From Phoebastria nigripes (Eukaryota; Chordata; Aves; Procellariiformes; Diomedeidae), in NCBI GenBank assembly GCA_035582835.1, contig JAYKAV010000500.1, forward strand, positions 253,924-317,923: a stretch of DNA of 64,000 nt. The letters run 5' to 3'. Under the pieces are notes generated by a model. That model saw only the letters and a program-made list of their open reading frames with translations. It searched no databases and was not told the DNA's origin. Below, piece by piece: positions 36,561-48,400 of the stretch. A program made the translations under genes and the position numbers. Positions within the stretch are counted from its first letter, which is position 1. Every line of letters begins with the position of its first letter.

Positions 36561-39500
36561 ATAAAATAGTCCTCTTCTCCTCTTGCCACCAACTTTTATT
36601 TAACACTGCTAAAAGATTCCAGAATGTCAGCCTTGGAGACTAATTCTTCTTCCTAGACAGGAGACCATGTCTGTTCATAAGGAAGAGAGAGCTATTGCTG
36701 GAAGTGCACCAGGTCTCAATTCAGTGCTGGCCTTATCTGGCTGTTACGCTCAATTGCATGTAAATAAGCATCTGTAAGAGAAGGCAGTGAGTGGAGGACA
36801 TTGAGGATAGCCTGAGATTTGCAGAGAGCTGTCTTCTCCCCTCCTCATTCCTTCTTTCCCCATGCCCTTCCCTCATTCTTTGGCTGCAGATGTTTCAAAG
36901 CCATCCTGATTGCACTGTTCTCCAGTTGGTCACATTTTTGTTGACTGGCCTTTTTTTCTTTCCAGGATCACATGTGCTTTGCTTTCTCTCCAACTCTGTC
37001 ACTTTTTAGTAACTCAAAGAAAATATAGGGAAGCAAACACCTCTTTGAAAATACTTTCAGTAACTTGATATGATACTGTCTGAGAAATGCTGAAACCATT
37101 CCAGGGCTCCAAGAGAGCAGACCGTGGTGGTGTCAAGGAGAGTTTTACAGCACATGCAGCTGGGTCCACAGCTCCTGTTACAGCCTGTCAAGGCTGGCCT
37201 GTTCCAGCCCCACTCTGCTTGTTACCACTGACGGATCATTTGGGCGTTTGAAAAGGAATATGAAGTGAAGTGGCTGGTGCTGTGTTTCAGGGTATGGGAC
37301 AAGGCGTGCACGTCACACAATTGCTTGCCCTGCCTGGCTTCCTGATAATCCCTATCCCATTCAAGCAATCTCATCTCAACTTGCATGCAGAATTTTATAT
37401 ATTTGAAGCACTAATATGGGCCAGACAGTGGCTACCCATGTAAACAACCACAGAGTACCCTTGGCAAAGGTGGGATCAGAGTGCCAGTGCGAGTCTGTGT
37501 GGTCTGTGTGGAATATAGCTAATTTACATCAGCTGAGAGTACTGCAGTACTTGGGAGTACAGTGGGTTTGACTTCAGTAATGGGGAGAGGGGACATGGAG
37601 AGCTGTACTTGCAGGGCTTGTGGTTTCGGGGAACGTGAAGCATCTCCTGACTGCAATAGGAGTTGTGAGTGCTCAGCACTTCTAAAAAGTGGACTTGGTA
37701 TCTGGCTTAACATACACACTTACACAGTACTGTGTCCTGCTCTGTGGGAAACTGCACTCAACTTTGACATGGCTGAAGAGAGCCAAAATATTTAACATTA
37801 GGAAGAAAACTGCATTGTCAAGAGAGACCACTTTGCAGCACAGGACAACTACGCAGGAGTGAAAGCAGCATGCAAAATGGCTGTTAGACTCAAGCAGAGG
37901 CCAAGGGATGGACTCCTCCTTTACACTTATATACAATGGGGCTTCAACTACTACCTATATTAGCTTAACGGGCCCTGCCTAGGACCTTGATCCCTGGGCA
38001 ATTTCTCTGTCTGCTTGCTTCCAAAGCCAGCTCTGGCAGTAGGAAATCACAAAAGCTATTTCAGATACTTATAGACAAATTTGAAATAACCATGATTACT
38101 TCAGTTGATGAAATGATTTGGAAAATGGGCTGGAAGGATGAAAACAGCCAAGGATTTGTTTTTAAAAATGTGTGCTTCTGGAAGAGGGAAGAGGTGAGCT
38201 GTGCTGAGTGCCTGACTGCTCCTGACATTACACAAGAACAAAGGAGACCTGTACAACACGTATGTGGAGCCCCAGTTCTGCACCATTTTGTATGGAAAAG
38301 CTCAGGTGTTGCCCAAGATCAGATGTGAGATATTGTTTGACACATGTGACTGCCAGACCAGAGAGGAACGATTAAGTTTTTGTATTAACAGTTCTTGGCA
38401 AGCTCCAGATTTTTCAGCTTTTCAGTTTGCAGAGGTGCCAAGAACTGAGGCAAACAAAGGGTGAAAAATATTTCATTCATCCTGTAAACAGTGAGTTCAG
38501 GGACACCCATTATTAACTGAGTCAAGTGCAGAGCTCTGGATCCAACCCTGGGCAGGAATGCTCTCTTCTGAGACTTGTCTTCTTTGGATCTTTGAAAAGG
38601 AGAAGAATGCTTTCTGCATTTGAAAGCAGCAAGTGGAATGGAGCAAATGCAAGGACAATTTAGTGAAAGTCTGCTTTCTTGTCAAATTGAGCATAAGACT
38701 TAAGTTTGTACATACCATAACTGAAAGGCACTTGCTCTCCAGAAAACAGTTCATGAAGTTCCTTGTACTCCACACCCTGTATATAATGTCCACAGTAGAC
38801 AACCCCTTTTTCAATGCCAAAGGAGACATACACCAAAGAAAAGCTTTAAAGAATCATTGCTACCTGCTGCATCTTTCTTAACCTTTCACCAGTTCAGCAC
38901 TAGCCAATTTCCACTACTGTGACGAGTCTTGCAGAGAGACCATGTACTGCAAAGCAGGAATCCTAAGATTAACAAAAAAAGAGAGTCTTTTTAATACAAA
39001 TTATACTTTGAATTCAGCTAAATTATTGTCTGGGTCAAAAACTTATCAGGGCAAGAGCGTTATTGGGCATCTCTCTCTGGATTGTCTCATTACTCACATG
39101 TAATAATGAGTTTATAAACCACATCATTCTGGACTGGATATCTAAACCTTGCTGCTTCAGAGCACAAATTGCTCTCCTGCTGCAGGGGGTCAGAGAGAAG
39201 CTTGCACTGCAGGCAGCCCATTTTGCACTTTTCTCTCTAACAGCTGCTGCTGGCGATTGTGGGAGGCAGGACCCTGGGGCAGACAGACCACTTGGCTCAT
39301 CTGTTACAGCAGTCCCTGCGCTCCTGGACCCATTCCTGCGAGGCTGATGCTTTCTCTCTTGTGGTGAGTCATGCTGCTTCTCAAACTTTGTGCTTATGTG
39401 CTTGGTGCTTTTGAATATGCCCCTAGTGCTAGAGGATCAGGGAAGGATTCCTCTGCCATACAAGCTCCAGCACACTCATACCCCAGTGGAAACAAGGTGC

Positions 39501-41280
39501 ACATGTTCCTAATAAATTATATGTCACCTAAGGTAGATTTGTGTAAAAAGAAACCCATCAACTTACTTTACAAGCTGAAAACTTATTCCAGGTTCACTGA
39601 GAGGTTCTCAAACCCTCTGCTTAGACCTGGCTGTTTGGTGCTTTGGGGAAGCAACGATACTCAACACTTAAGCAACACTTTACATTGCCGTTGTGACATC
39701 TAGCAATACAGGAGCTTTGTTTGGTTTGAAAGTCACAGGTGCAAACTGACAAGGATTTCAAACCTTTGTGAACAAATACTTCTTCCTCTCCTAGCCTTGA
39801 TATATCAGACAAATTCCAACCTTCAAAAGCAAAAGGTATCAACAGGCAGGAACTGCATCTAGGCACAGGAGAAGTGGCTTTGCTGGATAACAGTGTATTT
39901 CAGTGTAGTGATTTAGGGTATCTATCTACGTACAGCTTGTGAACTCTGGCTGAGGTTACGGAACTGCTGCATGAATGTTTCAAAGTATGTTGTTTCCACA
40001 TGTCACATATCTTTCAGATCAAGCATAATGGAGGTCCCTTACATGTGAATAGGTCCCACTAATATGAGAATAAAGGAGGGTTGCAGTCTAGGCAATGTCT
40101 CAGATGATTCTGTCTGAGAGCTGGTAGGGCTGGAAAGCCAAATAGGATGTAATGCTGGGGCTTAAACACAGCAGAGTCTGAAAAGTTCAGGAAGAACTCA
40201 GACTCTCTCCTGCACAGAGAAAGCGTGGTAAGGAACACAGAAAAGAGATCATACTTTCATCTGATGGAGGAGGTGTGTCCTTTATCACTCTAGGACCAGC
40301 CACATTAAAGGATAACATTTGCATAGGAGAAGAAGAGAGAACTAAAGACACTTTGCCGTGCTTTGGAATGAAGAGCTATTTTCTGCTGTCTCCAAACAGT
40401 ATTCCTCAAGCATACCTCTTGATGGCTTTCAACAAGCCATGGAGTTATTTTACACACTTAAAAAGCATTCCTGAAAACCACTTTTCAGTTGCACACAGTT
40501 TTTGAATTGATTTAGTTTCTGCAGGCTTGTGATAGGCTGCCATGGGCAGAGAGAGCTTCAAGTAGCAGGGTGTTGAAGAAGCAGACTAGCTTCTGTGAAG
40601 GAAACACAGTCCTTGAAGTACTTCAGTTCTGAAAGCCTCTCTTATCCAGTGGTAAGTACTGCTGGGAGTAATCAGCAGAGCTAATAGCATGTGCTCAGAG
40701 GAAAGATTTTGCCTGAGTTCCATATGTCTGTGTAAATCCAGATCCAACTGATAACAGAAGATGAACACACTAAATGGAATGAGCTCCCCAGGTGCAAATG
40801 GCATAATACAATACGGGTGTTCCCAGCACAGGTGATACTCACACAAAATGAAGGTGAGCACAGACATCCAGGGCTCTTTGGAGAGCTCCTTTCCAGAAAA
40901 CAGACCTGTCTGATTTCTATTATGGGAAGGAAACCAGGTGGCAAGAGTTCAACTGGTCACTAGAGAATTACNGGGAATGGCCACTATGCATAGGCAAAAT
41001 GTCTTTGCAGCGTGCAGGAAGGCAGCCAGAGCGATTCAGTTTGGGATGCCAGCACTGGGAATCGGCACTTCACAGGGAGTGGCCTGACTCTGGCAGAGAT
41101 GTGTCATGCAGGGCTCTGTGGTGAAGAGTCATCTCTGAATGTGTTCTCACAGGAGCTGCAGCTCCAACTTCAGCTTTAAACCTGTTCTTTGTGTACTGCT
41201 AACTATAGAGCTGCAACAGCACAGAGCTCAGCAAGGGCCAGAAACCCAGCCCAAAGAGCTCGGTAAATACTTGGGGCTAA
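36561..41280. other. Non-coding stretch, no gene seen
   Basis: No supported gene in about 4.7 kb. A perfect 14-bp palindrome AGTACTGCAGTACT lies at 37538-37551. Frames of 60-113 codons are scattered over both strands without recognisable domains. A single N lies at 40972. Confidence 0.65.
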
Positions 41281-41398
41281 GCACTAACAATACTGTTAGT
41301 CACAGCAGCTGCACTGCACGCAGTGCCAGAACAGGGCTGCTTAAATCCTGCCCAGTACTTCTGTCACTTAGTCCACTTAGTCACTACAGTGACTGCAG
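41281..41398. repeat. Cluster of short perfect hairpins and a tandem 9-mer
   Basis: Three 7-bp-arm perfect inverted repeats lie within about 115 bp. They are ACTAACA/TGTTAGT (41283-41300), GCACTGC/GCAGTGC (41311-41326) and AGTCACT/AGTGACT (41379-41394). A perfect tandem 9-mer CACTTAGTC lies at 41365-41382. No RNA family is recognised. The cluster directly precedes the AT-rich island at 41400. Confidence 0.7.
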
Positions 41399-41399
41399 T

Positions 41400-41660
41400 G
41401 TAGACAAGCCCCATTAGAAATAATGCATAAAGGTTAATGAAATACTTGTAGCTATTTTAATAAGTGATTAATCTTTTATTACATACTGTTACACAGTCCA
41501 GCAGAGCAATAGATTGCTTTTAATTGTAGCCTATCATTATCTATGGTAACTTCCACTGATGTGCTGGTAACCATTTTGGACACACGCTGCTTATATATAT
41601 AACAGGCCAACAACGTCAATTCATTATCTATTAATGCCTTTTAAGCTGCATAAAACTGGT
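41400..41660. promoter_or_regulatory. Candidate conserved enhancer-like element
   Basis: A markedly AT-rich, non-repetitive island dense in homeodomain-like cores: CATTAG, TAATGCATAA, GGTTAATGA, GTGATTAATC, TTTTAATTGTAG and ATTAATG. It also has a 12-bp palindrome TTATATATATAA (41591-41602). The flanks are clearly different in composition. This is one of the best conserved-element candidates in the window, but the call rests on texture only. Confidence 0.37.
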
Positions 41661-41954
41661 ACCATAACATGAAGCATAATCAGGGCAGGTCTGCAAAGTA
41701 TCTGTGATATTGCAGGACTGGCTGGGAATGCTGGGAAAGATAACTGTGCGTAGCAGGAACTCACACAGCTGACTGCAAGGGGCATGTAAGCAGTGGGACT
41801 GTGGGTTTTGCAGCACTTCAGGAAATCGGGAATGCTGCCATGCTTATGTGGGAAATGCCCAGCTCAATCCAATGCATCTTTCCCCAAATGACTTCATAAA
41901 TGAACCNCTAAACTGGGTCAGCCCCAACAGACAGTGGCCTAACTTTAAACTCTG

Positions 41955-42042
41955 CCCTGGGCATCTGCCTTTGGCAACTGATGGAGACAGGAGATTGGCT
42001 AGATGAACCTCTGGTCTGATCCAATATAGCTCTGTACCTGTA
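41955..42042 (+). mobile_element. Ancient CR1-like LINE 3' end
   Basis: The order TGGAGACAGGAGATTGGCTA, then GATGAACCTCTGGTCTGATC, then CAATATAGCTCTGTAC matches the terminal segment of old amniote CR1 families. Those end in a 'GGCTAGATGGACC-TGGTCTGA-CCAGTAT' type sequence. It has many substitutions and lacks a clean terminal microrepeat, so it is an old 5'-truncated copy. Element sequence probably extends further left (from about 41830), but I could not fix the boundary. A single N lies at 41907. Confidence 0.62.
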
Positions 42043-42780
42043 CCAAAACTTGCTAGCTCAACAAGTGAGTGTCTGTGTAGGCATTTCTACAGCACTAATC
42101 CTCTGAGCGCCCTGCCCAGTGTCTGTGTGACTGCTTGCTGTGTATTTCCAACTGAAATGGCAGTTCAAGGATGTGTGATACAGAAGGAGTCCATCTGTCA
42201 GTGAGATAACTTAGGGACTCTCCCTTATGCTCGTGGTTGGATGCAGGCTCCCACCCTTCTGCTTTCAGTGGTGCCTGTGATTTGCCTGGCAGCCCCTTTG
42301 GTTTTAAAATGTAGACCAGTGATTTGGATTTACGCACAGCCTGAGGTTTGTGTGGCTGTTCTTGCAGTGCTACCATGTGTGTTTAGTTTTTAGGTATCTG
42401 TGCAGCGAGAGCAGCTTTTCTCATTGTTAACTCCGATTAAATAAAAGCTGGTGAAGAAACCTCTGAGCGTGACTCACTGTCTCACTCTCTGGGTCTTGTA
42501 GTCACTTCTTAGAAAATGAAATGGGGAGATACTGTTGCATCCCTCTGATAATTGTCTGCAAAAAGGGTGATGTGAGTAATGATCTAATTTTATCATCTTG
42601 TGGTTTGAAGAAGCATCAGGACTGGCTGCAGATCTGTAATTAGTGTACGGCTGGCAAAGGGTATCTGACGCAGTCTTTACCAGTTCTGAGGCAATATGGA
42701 AAACAGAGAATATGAAGGGGAAACTCAGCTCAGTGTGCTTATTGATTCATCAGGCAAATGCTGGTGTGTTCTTGGGGCTG
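42043..42780. other. Non-coding stretch, no gene seen
   Basis: This interval lies between an old CR1-like tail and a younger CR1 insertion. I recognise no gene or further repeat in it. A 93-codon minus-strand frame (42095-42376) has no recognisable domain. Confidence 0.65.
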
Positions 42781-42863
42781 ATTAGCAATCCGGTTACTCT
42801 CTGATCTCACTGGGCCGCAATAAAATTATTAGCAATCCGGTTACTCTCTGATCTCACTGGGCC
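42781..42863. repeat. Perfect 36-bp direct duplication flanking the CR1 5' junction
   Basis: A 36-bp unit beginning ATTAGCAATCCGGTTACTCT occurs at 42781-42816 and again, identically, at 42828-42863. The 11-base spacer is GCAATAAAATT. The second copy abuts the first recognisable CR1 base. The duplication is probably linked to the 5' junction of the LINE insertion or to later slippage. The perfect identity indicates that it is fairly recent. Confidence 0.95.
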
Positions 42864-43494
42864 AACAATGTGCCCAGGTGGCCAAGGCAGCCAACGGCAT
42901 CCTGGCCTGTATCAGAAATAGTGTGGCCAGCAGGAGTAGGGAAGTGATNGTGCCCCTGTACTCAGCACTGGTGAGGCCCCACCTCGAATACTGTGTTCCG
43001 TTTTGGGCCCCTCACTACAAGAAGGACATTGAGTTGCTGGAGCGCGTCCAGAGAAGGGCAACGAAGCTGGTGAAGGGTCTGGAGAACAAGTCTTATGAGG
43101 AGCGGCTGAGGGAACTGGGACTGTTTAGCCTGGAGAAGAGGCGGCTGAGGGGAGACCTTATCGCCCTCTACAACTACCTGAAAGGAGGTTGCAGCGAGGT
43201 GGGTGTTGGTCTCTTCTGCCAAGCAACTAGCGATAGGACGAGAGGAAATGGCCTCAAGTTGTGCCAGGGGAGGTTTAGATTGGACATTAGGAAAAATTTC
43301 TTTACTGAAAGAGTGGTTAAACATTGGAACAGGCTGCCCAGGAAGTGGTTGAGTCACCATCCCTGGAAGTATTTAAAACACATGCAGATGAGGCGCTTAG
43401 GGACATGGTTTAGTGGGCATGGTGGTGTTGGGTTGATGGTTGGACTTGATGATCTTAGAGGTCTTTTCCAACCTTAATGATTCTATGATTCTAA
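42864..43494 (+). mobile_element. CR1: CR1 LINE, 5'-truncated 3' end
   Basis: A 5'-truncated CR1 (chicken repeat 1) non-LTR retrotransposon covering the last part of ORF2 and the 3' UTR. The translated part has the family's signature residues, among them [36 protein letters not shown] and [20 protein letters not shown]. The element ends in the 8-bp CR1 microrepeat ATTCTATG (43480-43487), followed by a partial copy ATTCTA. CR1 elements insert by target-primed reverse transcription and lack a poly(A) tail, as seen here. Its tail has the 'GGTGTTGGGTTGATGGTTGG' form, different from the copy at 55.7 kb. Divergence from the remembered family pattern is modest, so this is a younger copy than those at 24.4 and 41.96 kb. 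Confidence 0.97.
42878..43413 (+). pseudogene. CR1 ORF2 C-terminal remnant (reverse-transcriptase tail), frameshifted
   Basis: Remnant of the CR1 ORF2 polyprotein C-terminus. In an intact element ORF2 encodes an endonuclease and a reverse transcriptase. Only the region downstream of the catalytic domain survives here, so it cannot act alone. The frame is open from the truncation through about 43340, ending in residues HWNRLPR. A one-base deletion near 43341, where the family normally has an extra G, then shifts the frame. The family's own stop, TAG at 43411-43413, lies in the shifted frame. An ambiguous base at 42949 falls in a valine/isoleucine-rich stretch. There is no start codon or promoter of its own. 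Confidence 0.93.
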
Positions 43495-45179
43495 AAATCA
43501 AAGGTGGTCATGAGCTCTTATGAAAACTCCCAGCCCCGCTGCCCCTTCCGTTAGCAGTGCTTCAGGTGCTGTGTGTGAAGTGTTGCTCTGAGTGGTTCCT
43601 TTCCCTGTATGAGCCTGTGGATACACAGATGGCNGAGTCTGGGACTCCACTTACCCAGTTATTCTCCGACTTTGGCGTTGCACTCATTCACCTGGCTGCA
43701 TGCGCTGGAATTTGCCACGTGATCTTTAAAAGCATTGAAGAAATGACACATGGGCAGGATTCATGCCAGTTTATCTCTTAGGATTGCTTTCATGTGTTTG
43801 TTCCAAGCCCAATTCCTGCTGCTTTGCAAATCCAAGGGGTTGTGGGGATGAGGATTCCTATCGAGTGGGTAGTCCTCATCCTGTTGAAGAGCCTGTCTGT
43901 TTTAACAGCAAAAATTTTCTTGATTTAGCTACAGCAGTAGACAAAAACATGTACAAGAGGTTTGCTTTGGTGCCACTTTGCTGAGGAACAAGGACATGAG
44001 TCAGCTATAAATAAAAGATTTGTAGGAACACTCACCCTGGGGCAAATGTCCTGCATTCAGTCTAATGCCTAAGGATGCTGAGCTGGGACAGGTGGAGACA
44101 GCAGAGTGAGGAACAAGGACACTGGAACCTGTAAAACCAAATTACAGGTCTGCCTTAAGAGTAGCCTTACTAATATGTTCCTTTTCCTTCAGACTGATGC
44201 CAGGTCAAAAAACCCTTCTGCTTCTGGACAGGTCTGAGGAGTGTATTTGTTACTAATCCCATTTTAGCATGTTTTTTTCCTTATGTCATTCTGCAATTTA
44301 CTGCTTTTGAGGAACCACTGACTGATGTGGTGCTAAAAACAAGGGCAACACCTTAAACGGCAAGAGTGCTAAGAAAAGGATCTCCTTTTGTTCCAGAGCT
44401 GGGGAGAAAGCAGCCCCAGTTCAGCAGACAAAGGACCCTCTGGGTCTAGGAGAATAAAGTGCAAAACAAGTTTTTGTTGTTTCAGGATCATGGACCCAGT
44501 TCTAGACCTTGTCTGAGCATCCTTTGAGTCCTGAGATTATCCTAGGAAGCCTTTCCTGTTAATCCTGGGTCCCATCAAGCAATTTTCACAGATTCCCCAA
44601 GCATCTTTGTTTAACGTTTCACTAAATATCTGTGGATAGGTCTCATTTTCATGCTGCAAGGTGCCACATGGAGGACAAAAAATGGAAGCATGCACAGAGA
44701 AAATGACCTCTCAAGCATGCACCTTCTGCTATTCTCAGTTGGGTCTCAGGCTTTAGGTGCAAATGAGAAGCACCATGGTCTCACCACCCCCTCCAAGTAA
44801 CATTAAGTATCAATAATGGAAGTGCTTACAGATACCCTGTACAATTCAGCCCTTATCTTTTATTTATAGCTGACAAAGCTCAGAGAAGGAAAAAATATCA
44901 TCATACTTTAAATAATAGAAGGTAGAGGTATTAAAACTACCCAGGCAGTTACAGTAGTTGCAGAAATGTCTCCCAGCAGACCTGAGTGTGCATACACCGA
45001 CTGCATTTTTAATTTTTAAAACATATTTCTTTCGAAATTATTCAGCAATACAAGAAAGCCACTTTTATGGGGTGATAAATTACTGTAATAAAGTGTCTTT
45101 TGTCCAAGCATACAGAAGGAAAGCCATTGCAGGCAGCAAAGACAGGCGTTAGCCCCCAGAGAGCCAAGACCCATAAGCA
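43495..45179. other. Non-coding stretch, no gene seen
   Basis: No supported gene. A 15-bp direct repeat TGAGGAACAAGGACA occurs at 43982-43996 and 44107-44121. A single N lies at 43634. Nothing else recognisable. Confidence 0.65.
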
Positions 45180-45485
45180 GAGGAGCATGTTGATTTGTCT
45201 CACATGATTTTAATTATTTTTAGAGCATCCTCTCTGGTTTTTAACTGCAATTTTGCTTTCAGTTAACATTTATATGAGGGTTTGATTTCTCTGTGAGTTT
45301 TGAATGCAGTATTAGACCTTTGCATTGGTTCTGGAGAACTCTGCTGCCCCTTCCCTGCAGCCCAAGCTAAATGACACTGTACCTGTCATTTACGTGCAAT
45401 TAGAAATGCTTTGATAAGATTTATATTCCTTTGAAACTTTAGAAACTTCTTGCAAGTGTTAACTGAGCAAGGAATCATGAGTGAT
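45180..45485. promoter_or_regulatory. Candidate conserved enhancer-like element with inverted TGACA/TGTCA pair
   Basis: An AT-rich island with a perfect 7-bp-arm inverted pair AATGACA (45370-45376) and TGTCATT (45384-45390). TGACA/TGTCA is the core bound by TALE homeodomain proteins of the MEIS/PREP/TGIF type. Immediately downstream are TTTACGTGCAATTAGAAATG, with HOX-like cores, and GATAAG. TTTTAATTATTTTTAG lies at the left end. The arrangement resembles developmental enhancers that combine MEIS and HOX sites. Binding and conservation are inferred only. Confidence 0.38.
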
Positions 45486-48400
45486 AATTAGGGGTCTGAT
45501 GCAGCTCCCTTCAGGGCCAGTGTGTTTTTATCACAGCTACATCCATCATTTTAGCAGTCTGGTGTATGATTACACATGCAAATGGAGTCACTCGGTTCTC
45601 AGTGGACTAAGGGCCAGTGGACACAGGGCTTTTTTGTTGTTCCTCTGGCAGAAGTGTCACACTTTCACCCTTTGCTTGTCTATTAATCATCAACATTGTT
45701 GTTTTGTAAACCCAAGCAGATTATCTTTAACCCCAGTCCTATATATACCTATATCCCTGTTCTGCACGTAATTCTTGCCCCCAAAGCTATGGCGTTTGAA
45801 CTTCAGAGAATAAAGTACATTTAATTGGACCTATTATTTTCTTGCAAAGGCAAAGCCTTTCAGATCAGGCTTCAGCCTCTCTGTGCCAATGAAAATACAC
45901 GTGCCTAATTATTTCCATTTTTCAAAGAACCTCAAAGGCAGCTGATGAAAGGAACCTTTTGCAAAAGCTCACAGCAAACAGAGTGAAGTCACCTAATGTG
46001 CAGAGACAGAAAGCAGTGATCTCCTCCTGTGTGCATGGGGCCAGTGACGTTTTGCATTGCCTTGAAAGAGGGTGTCTCGCTGTTGCTCTGGAAAAGAAGA
46101 AGATTGTTGGGAAATGGTTGAATTCATGTCACCAAAGAGTTTTTGGGGGCTTTAGAGCTTTTAGGGCATCAAGCCTTTTGGAATATGACAAAATGTTTTT
46201 CCCTGCTGCTGATGCCTGTACTCACAGGAGGCACAGCCCATGGTCCGGATTATTCAGGTGTGTTTCTTCCTCAATTTGAGAACAATCCTTTTTCATTGCA
46301 ATTTTTATGCTAACATCTTTGGCTTCACTGACAATGTACTTTTCCTTCTCTAGGTGTCGTATAGATGTTGGGTAAGAATTTGCTGTTGCCCTGAAAAGCT
46401 CATGGTCTTAACGAGCAGTTCTGCTTATTATCAGCAGAGGGTCAATCTGAGTGGTGGTACTGCAGAGTTCCTCTCTCTTCTCCCATTATTGCCCACTGCA
46501 GCCCAGCAGCCCCAGAACACCCTCTCAAGCGAGTCTGAGAGTCTGTTAGCATCAGGTAGCATCTGTTAGCCTCTTGCATGTGTGTGAGCTGAGACTCCTT
46601 TCTTTTCTGTTTGGGTGCCAGGTGCTGTTATTTGAAGGCTGACATGGGTTTCCTCCACTTAATAGTGGTTGAAAACCATTCCCTATTATTTTTTATCTTA
46701 TTCTGCTTTTAGCATACTCATGTCTTCTCCAAGCCTGGCAGTACTGCTTTGTATTCTTTGCTGTGGCTAACAGGTGATGCTTTCACCAAGACAAGTCACA
46801 AAACCCTTCTCTGTTTTCATGGGCTGACACCTGAACTGGATGCAGACTCAGACACTCACACAAGTGCTGATGGACGGGCAGAGAGAGGAGCCCTCTCTCA
46901 GTTCTCCCCCCTTACACAGTTGAGCCATGGCTTCATTGCCGTGATGGTCTGTAACAGCGCTGTCACTGATCAGTGAGCTGGGAAATCTGAGAGCAGTCTG
47001 ACAAGGCACTGCCGATTCTCGGAGGGAGTCTCAACAGCCTGCTGGGTCAGGGATCTCTGTACTCAGTGGCCACAACCACCTTTGCATCAGCATCTGTCAC
47101 TGAAAATCACCTCCTGCAAAGTGAGTGCTTTCCCCATAGCATGTAGGGGAGGAAAACAGCTCTCAGCCGCCTGCAGTTTGTGTAAGTCCTTTCTCTAGCC
47201 CTGACACCAGGTCTTCCTTTGCATGGAGGAGCTGGAGACCTTTCTCCACATCTCCCAGCAATGGCAGCATACACCCAGCTAGGAGGATGGGGAGGGAATC
47301 TGATACCATGAAGCTCTGGACTGCCACCCAGCTCAGGAAGGAGAAGGGAGCAGGTGGGAACTCCTAGCCTCTTGCATTTTTTCATACAAAATGGAGGAAG
47401 AACAATATCCTGTTCAGCTCTCTACATACACTCCTATGCTCCACTTGGCTTCTGCTGATGTTACCTGTAGCTGCTCCATCTATCTCTTTTGCTGTCAATG
47501 GAAGATTGATGCAGTCTGGAAGCTTTTGTCCTCCATCCTTCAAGGATAGTATTTATTATGAATTTATTAGCCTCAGAGGACTTGGTTTAGGCCTGGACAA
47601 AGAGATTTGTAACAACAGAACACACATGAATTGAAACAAAGACTGAACTCAGATAAAAACTATTCTGGATTTTTTGGTCAGCCTGCAATCATTTGTTCAA
47701 CTTTTATTGGCTTTGTCTTGACTATCAGAGGACTTTTCTTCATCTGGACTTAAGCCCAGCTGGACTTAAGCACATGCTTAAAGCTAAATATGAGTTAAAT
47801 TACTGTGCTGAATCAGGGCTTTTCTTCTTTCTGAGTTATTTTGCTGTGAATGCATTTTTGGTGCACATGAATATAAACTGACGCTGTTATGCTAATAAAG
47901 TTGAACCTCCTGATTTTAATATTCTACATTTCTTTTCATTCTACATAGAGACGGTGATGACTTCTTTTGTATCTGAGATTTACATGCAGTCCCATATTTT
48001 AACAGTGACACATAATTTACATGTGATTAGATCAAAGTANTTACTTCCACAAGTTTTAAAACAACAAAATCTGATATTGAATATGCCTATTTTCCACACC
48101 TTTTAAGTGAATACAGAATAGAAATAGCAGCTTGAAGCAGCAGAAATTTCAAGAGATCTGAGTTTAAGAGAGAGGTTTCACTGCACTATCCTTCTTTCAA
48201 CTGCTACTGTCATGGCTGGGGAGTGAAGGTGGCAATGTTTTTAGAAATGTTTCAGGAAATATTTTANAAGTGCAGTTTAAATTACTTTTTAAGTTGGGTA
48301 CTCTGCCAAAGCTTTACATTGTTAACAGAGAAGGAGAAATTGCTTCAGAACTGACTGGTGTGCTCAGGAAATGGGAAAGCAATTCCTGCCATGAATTCAC

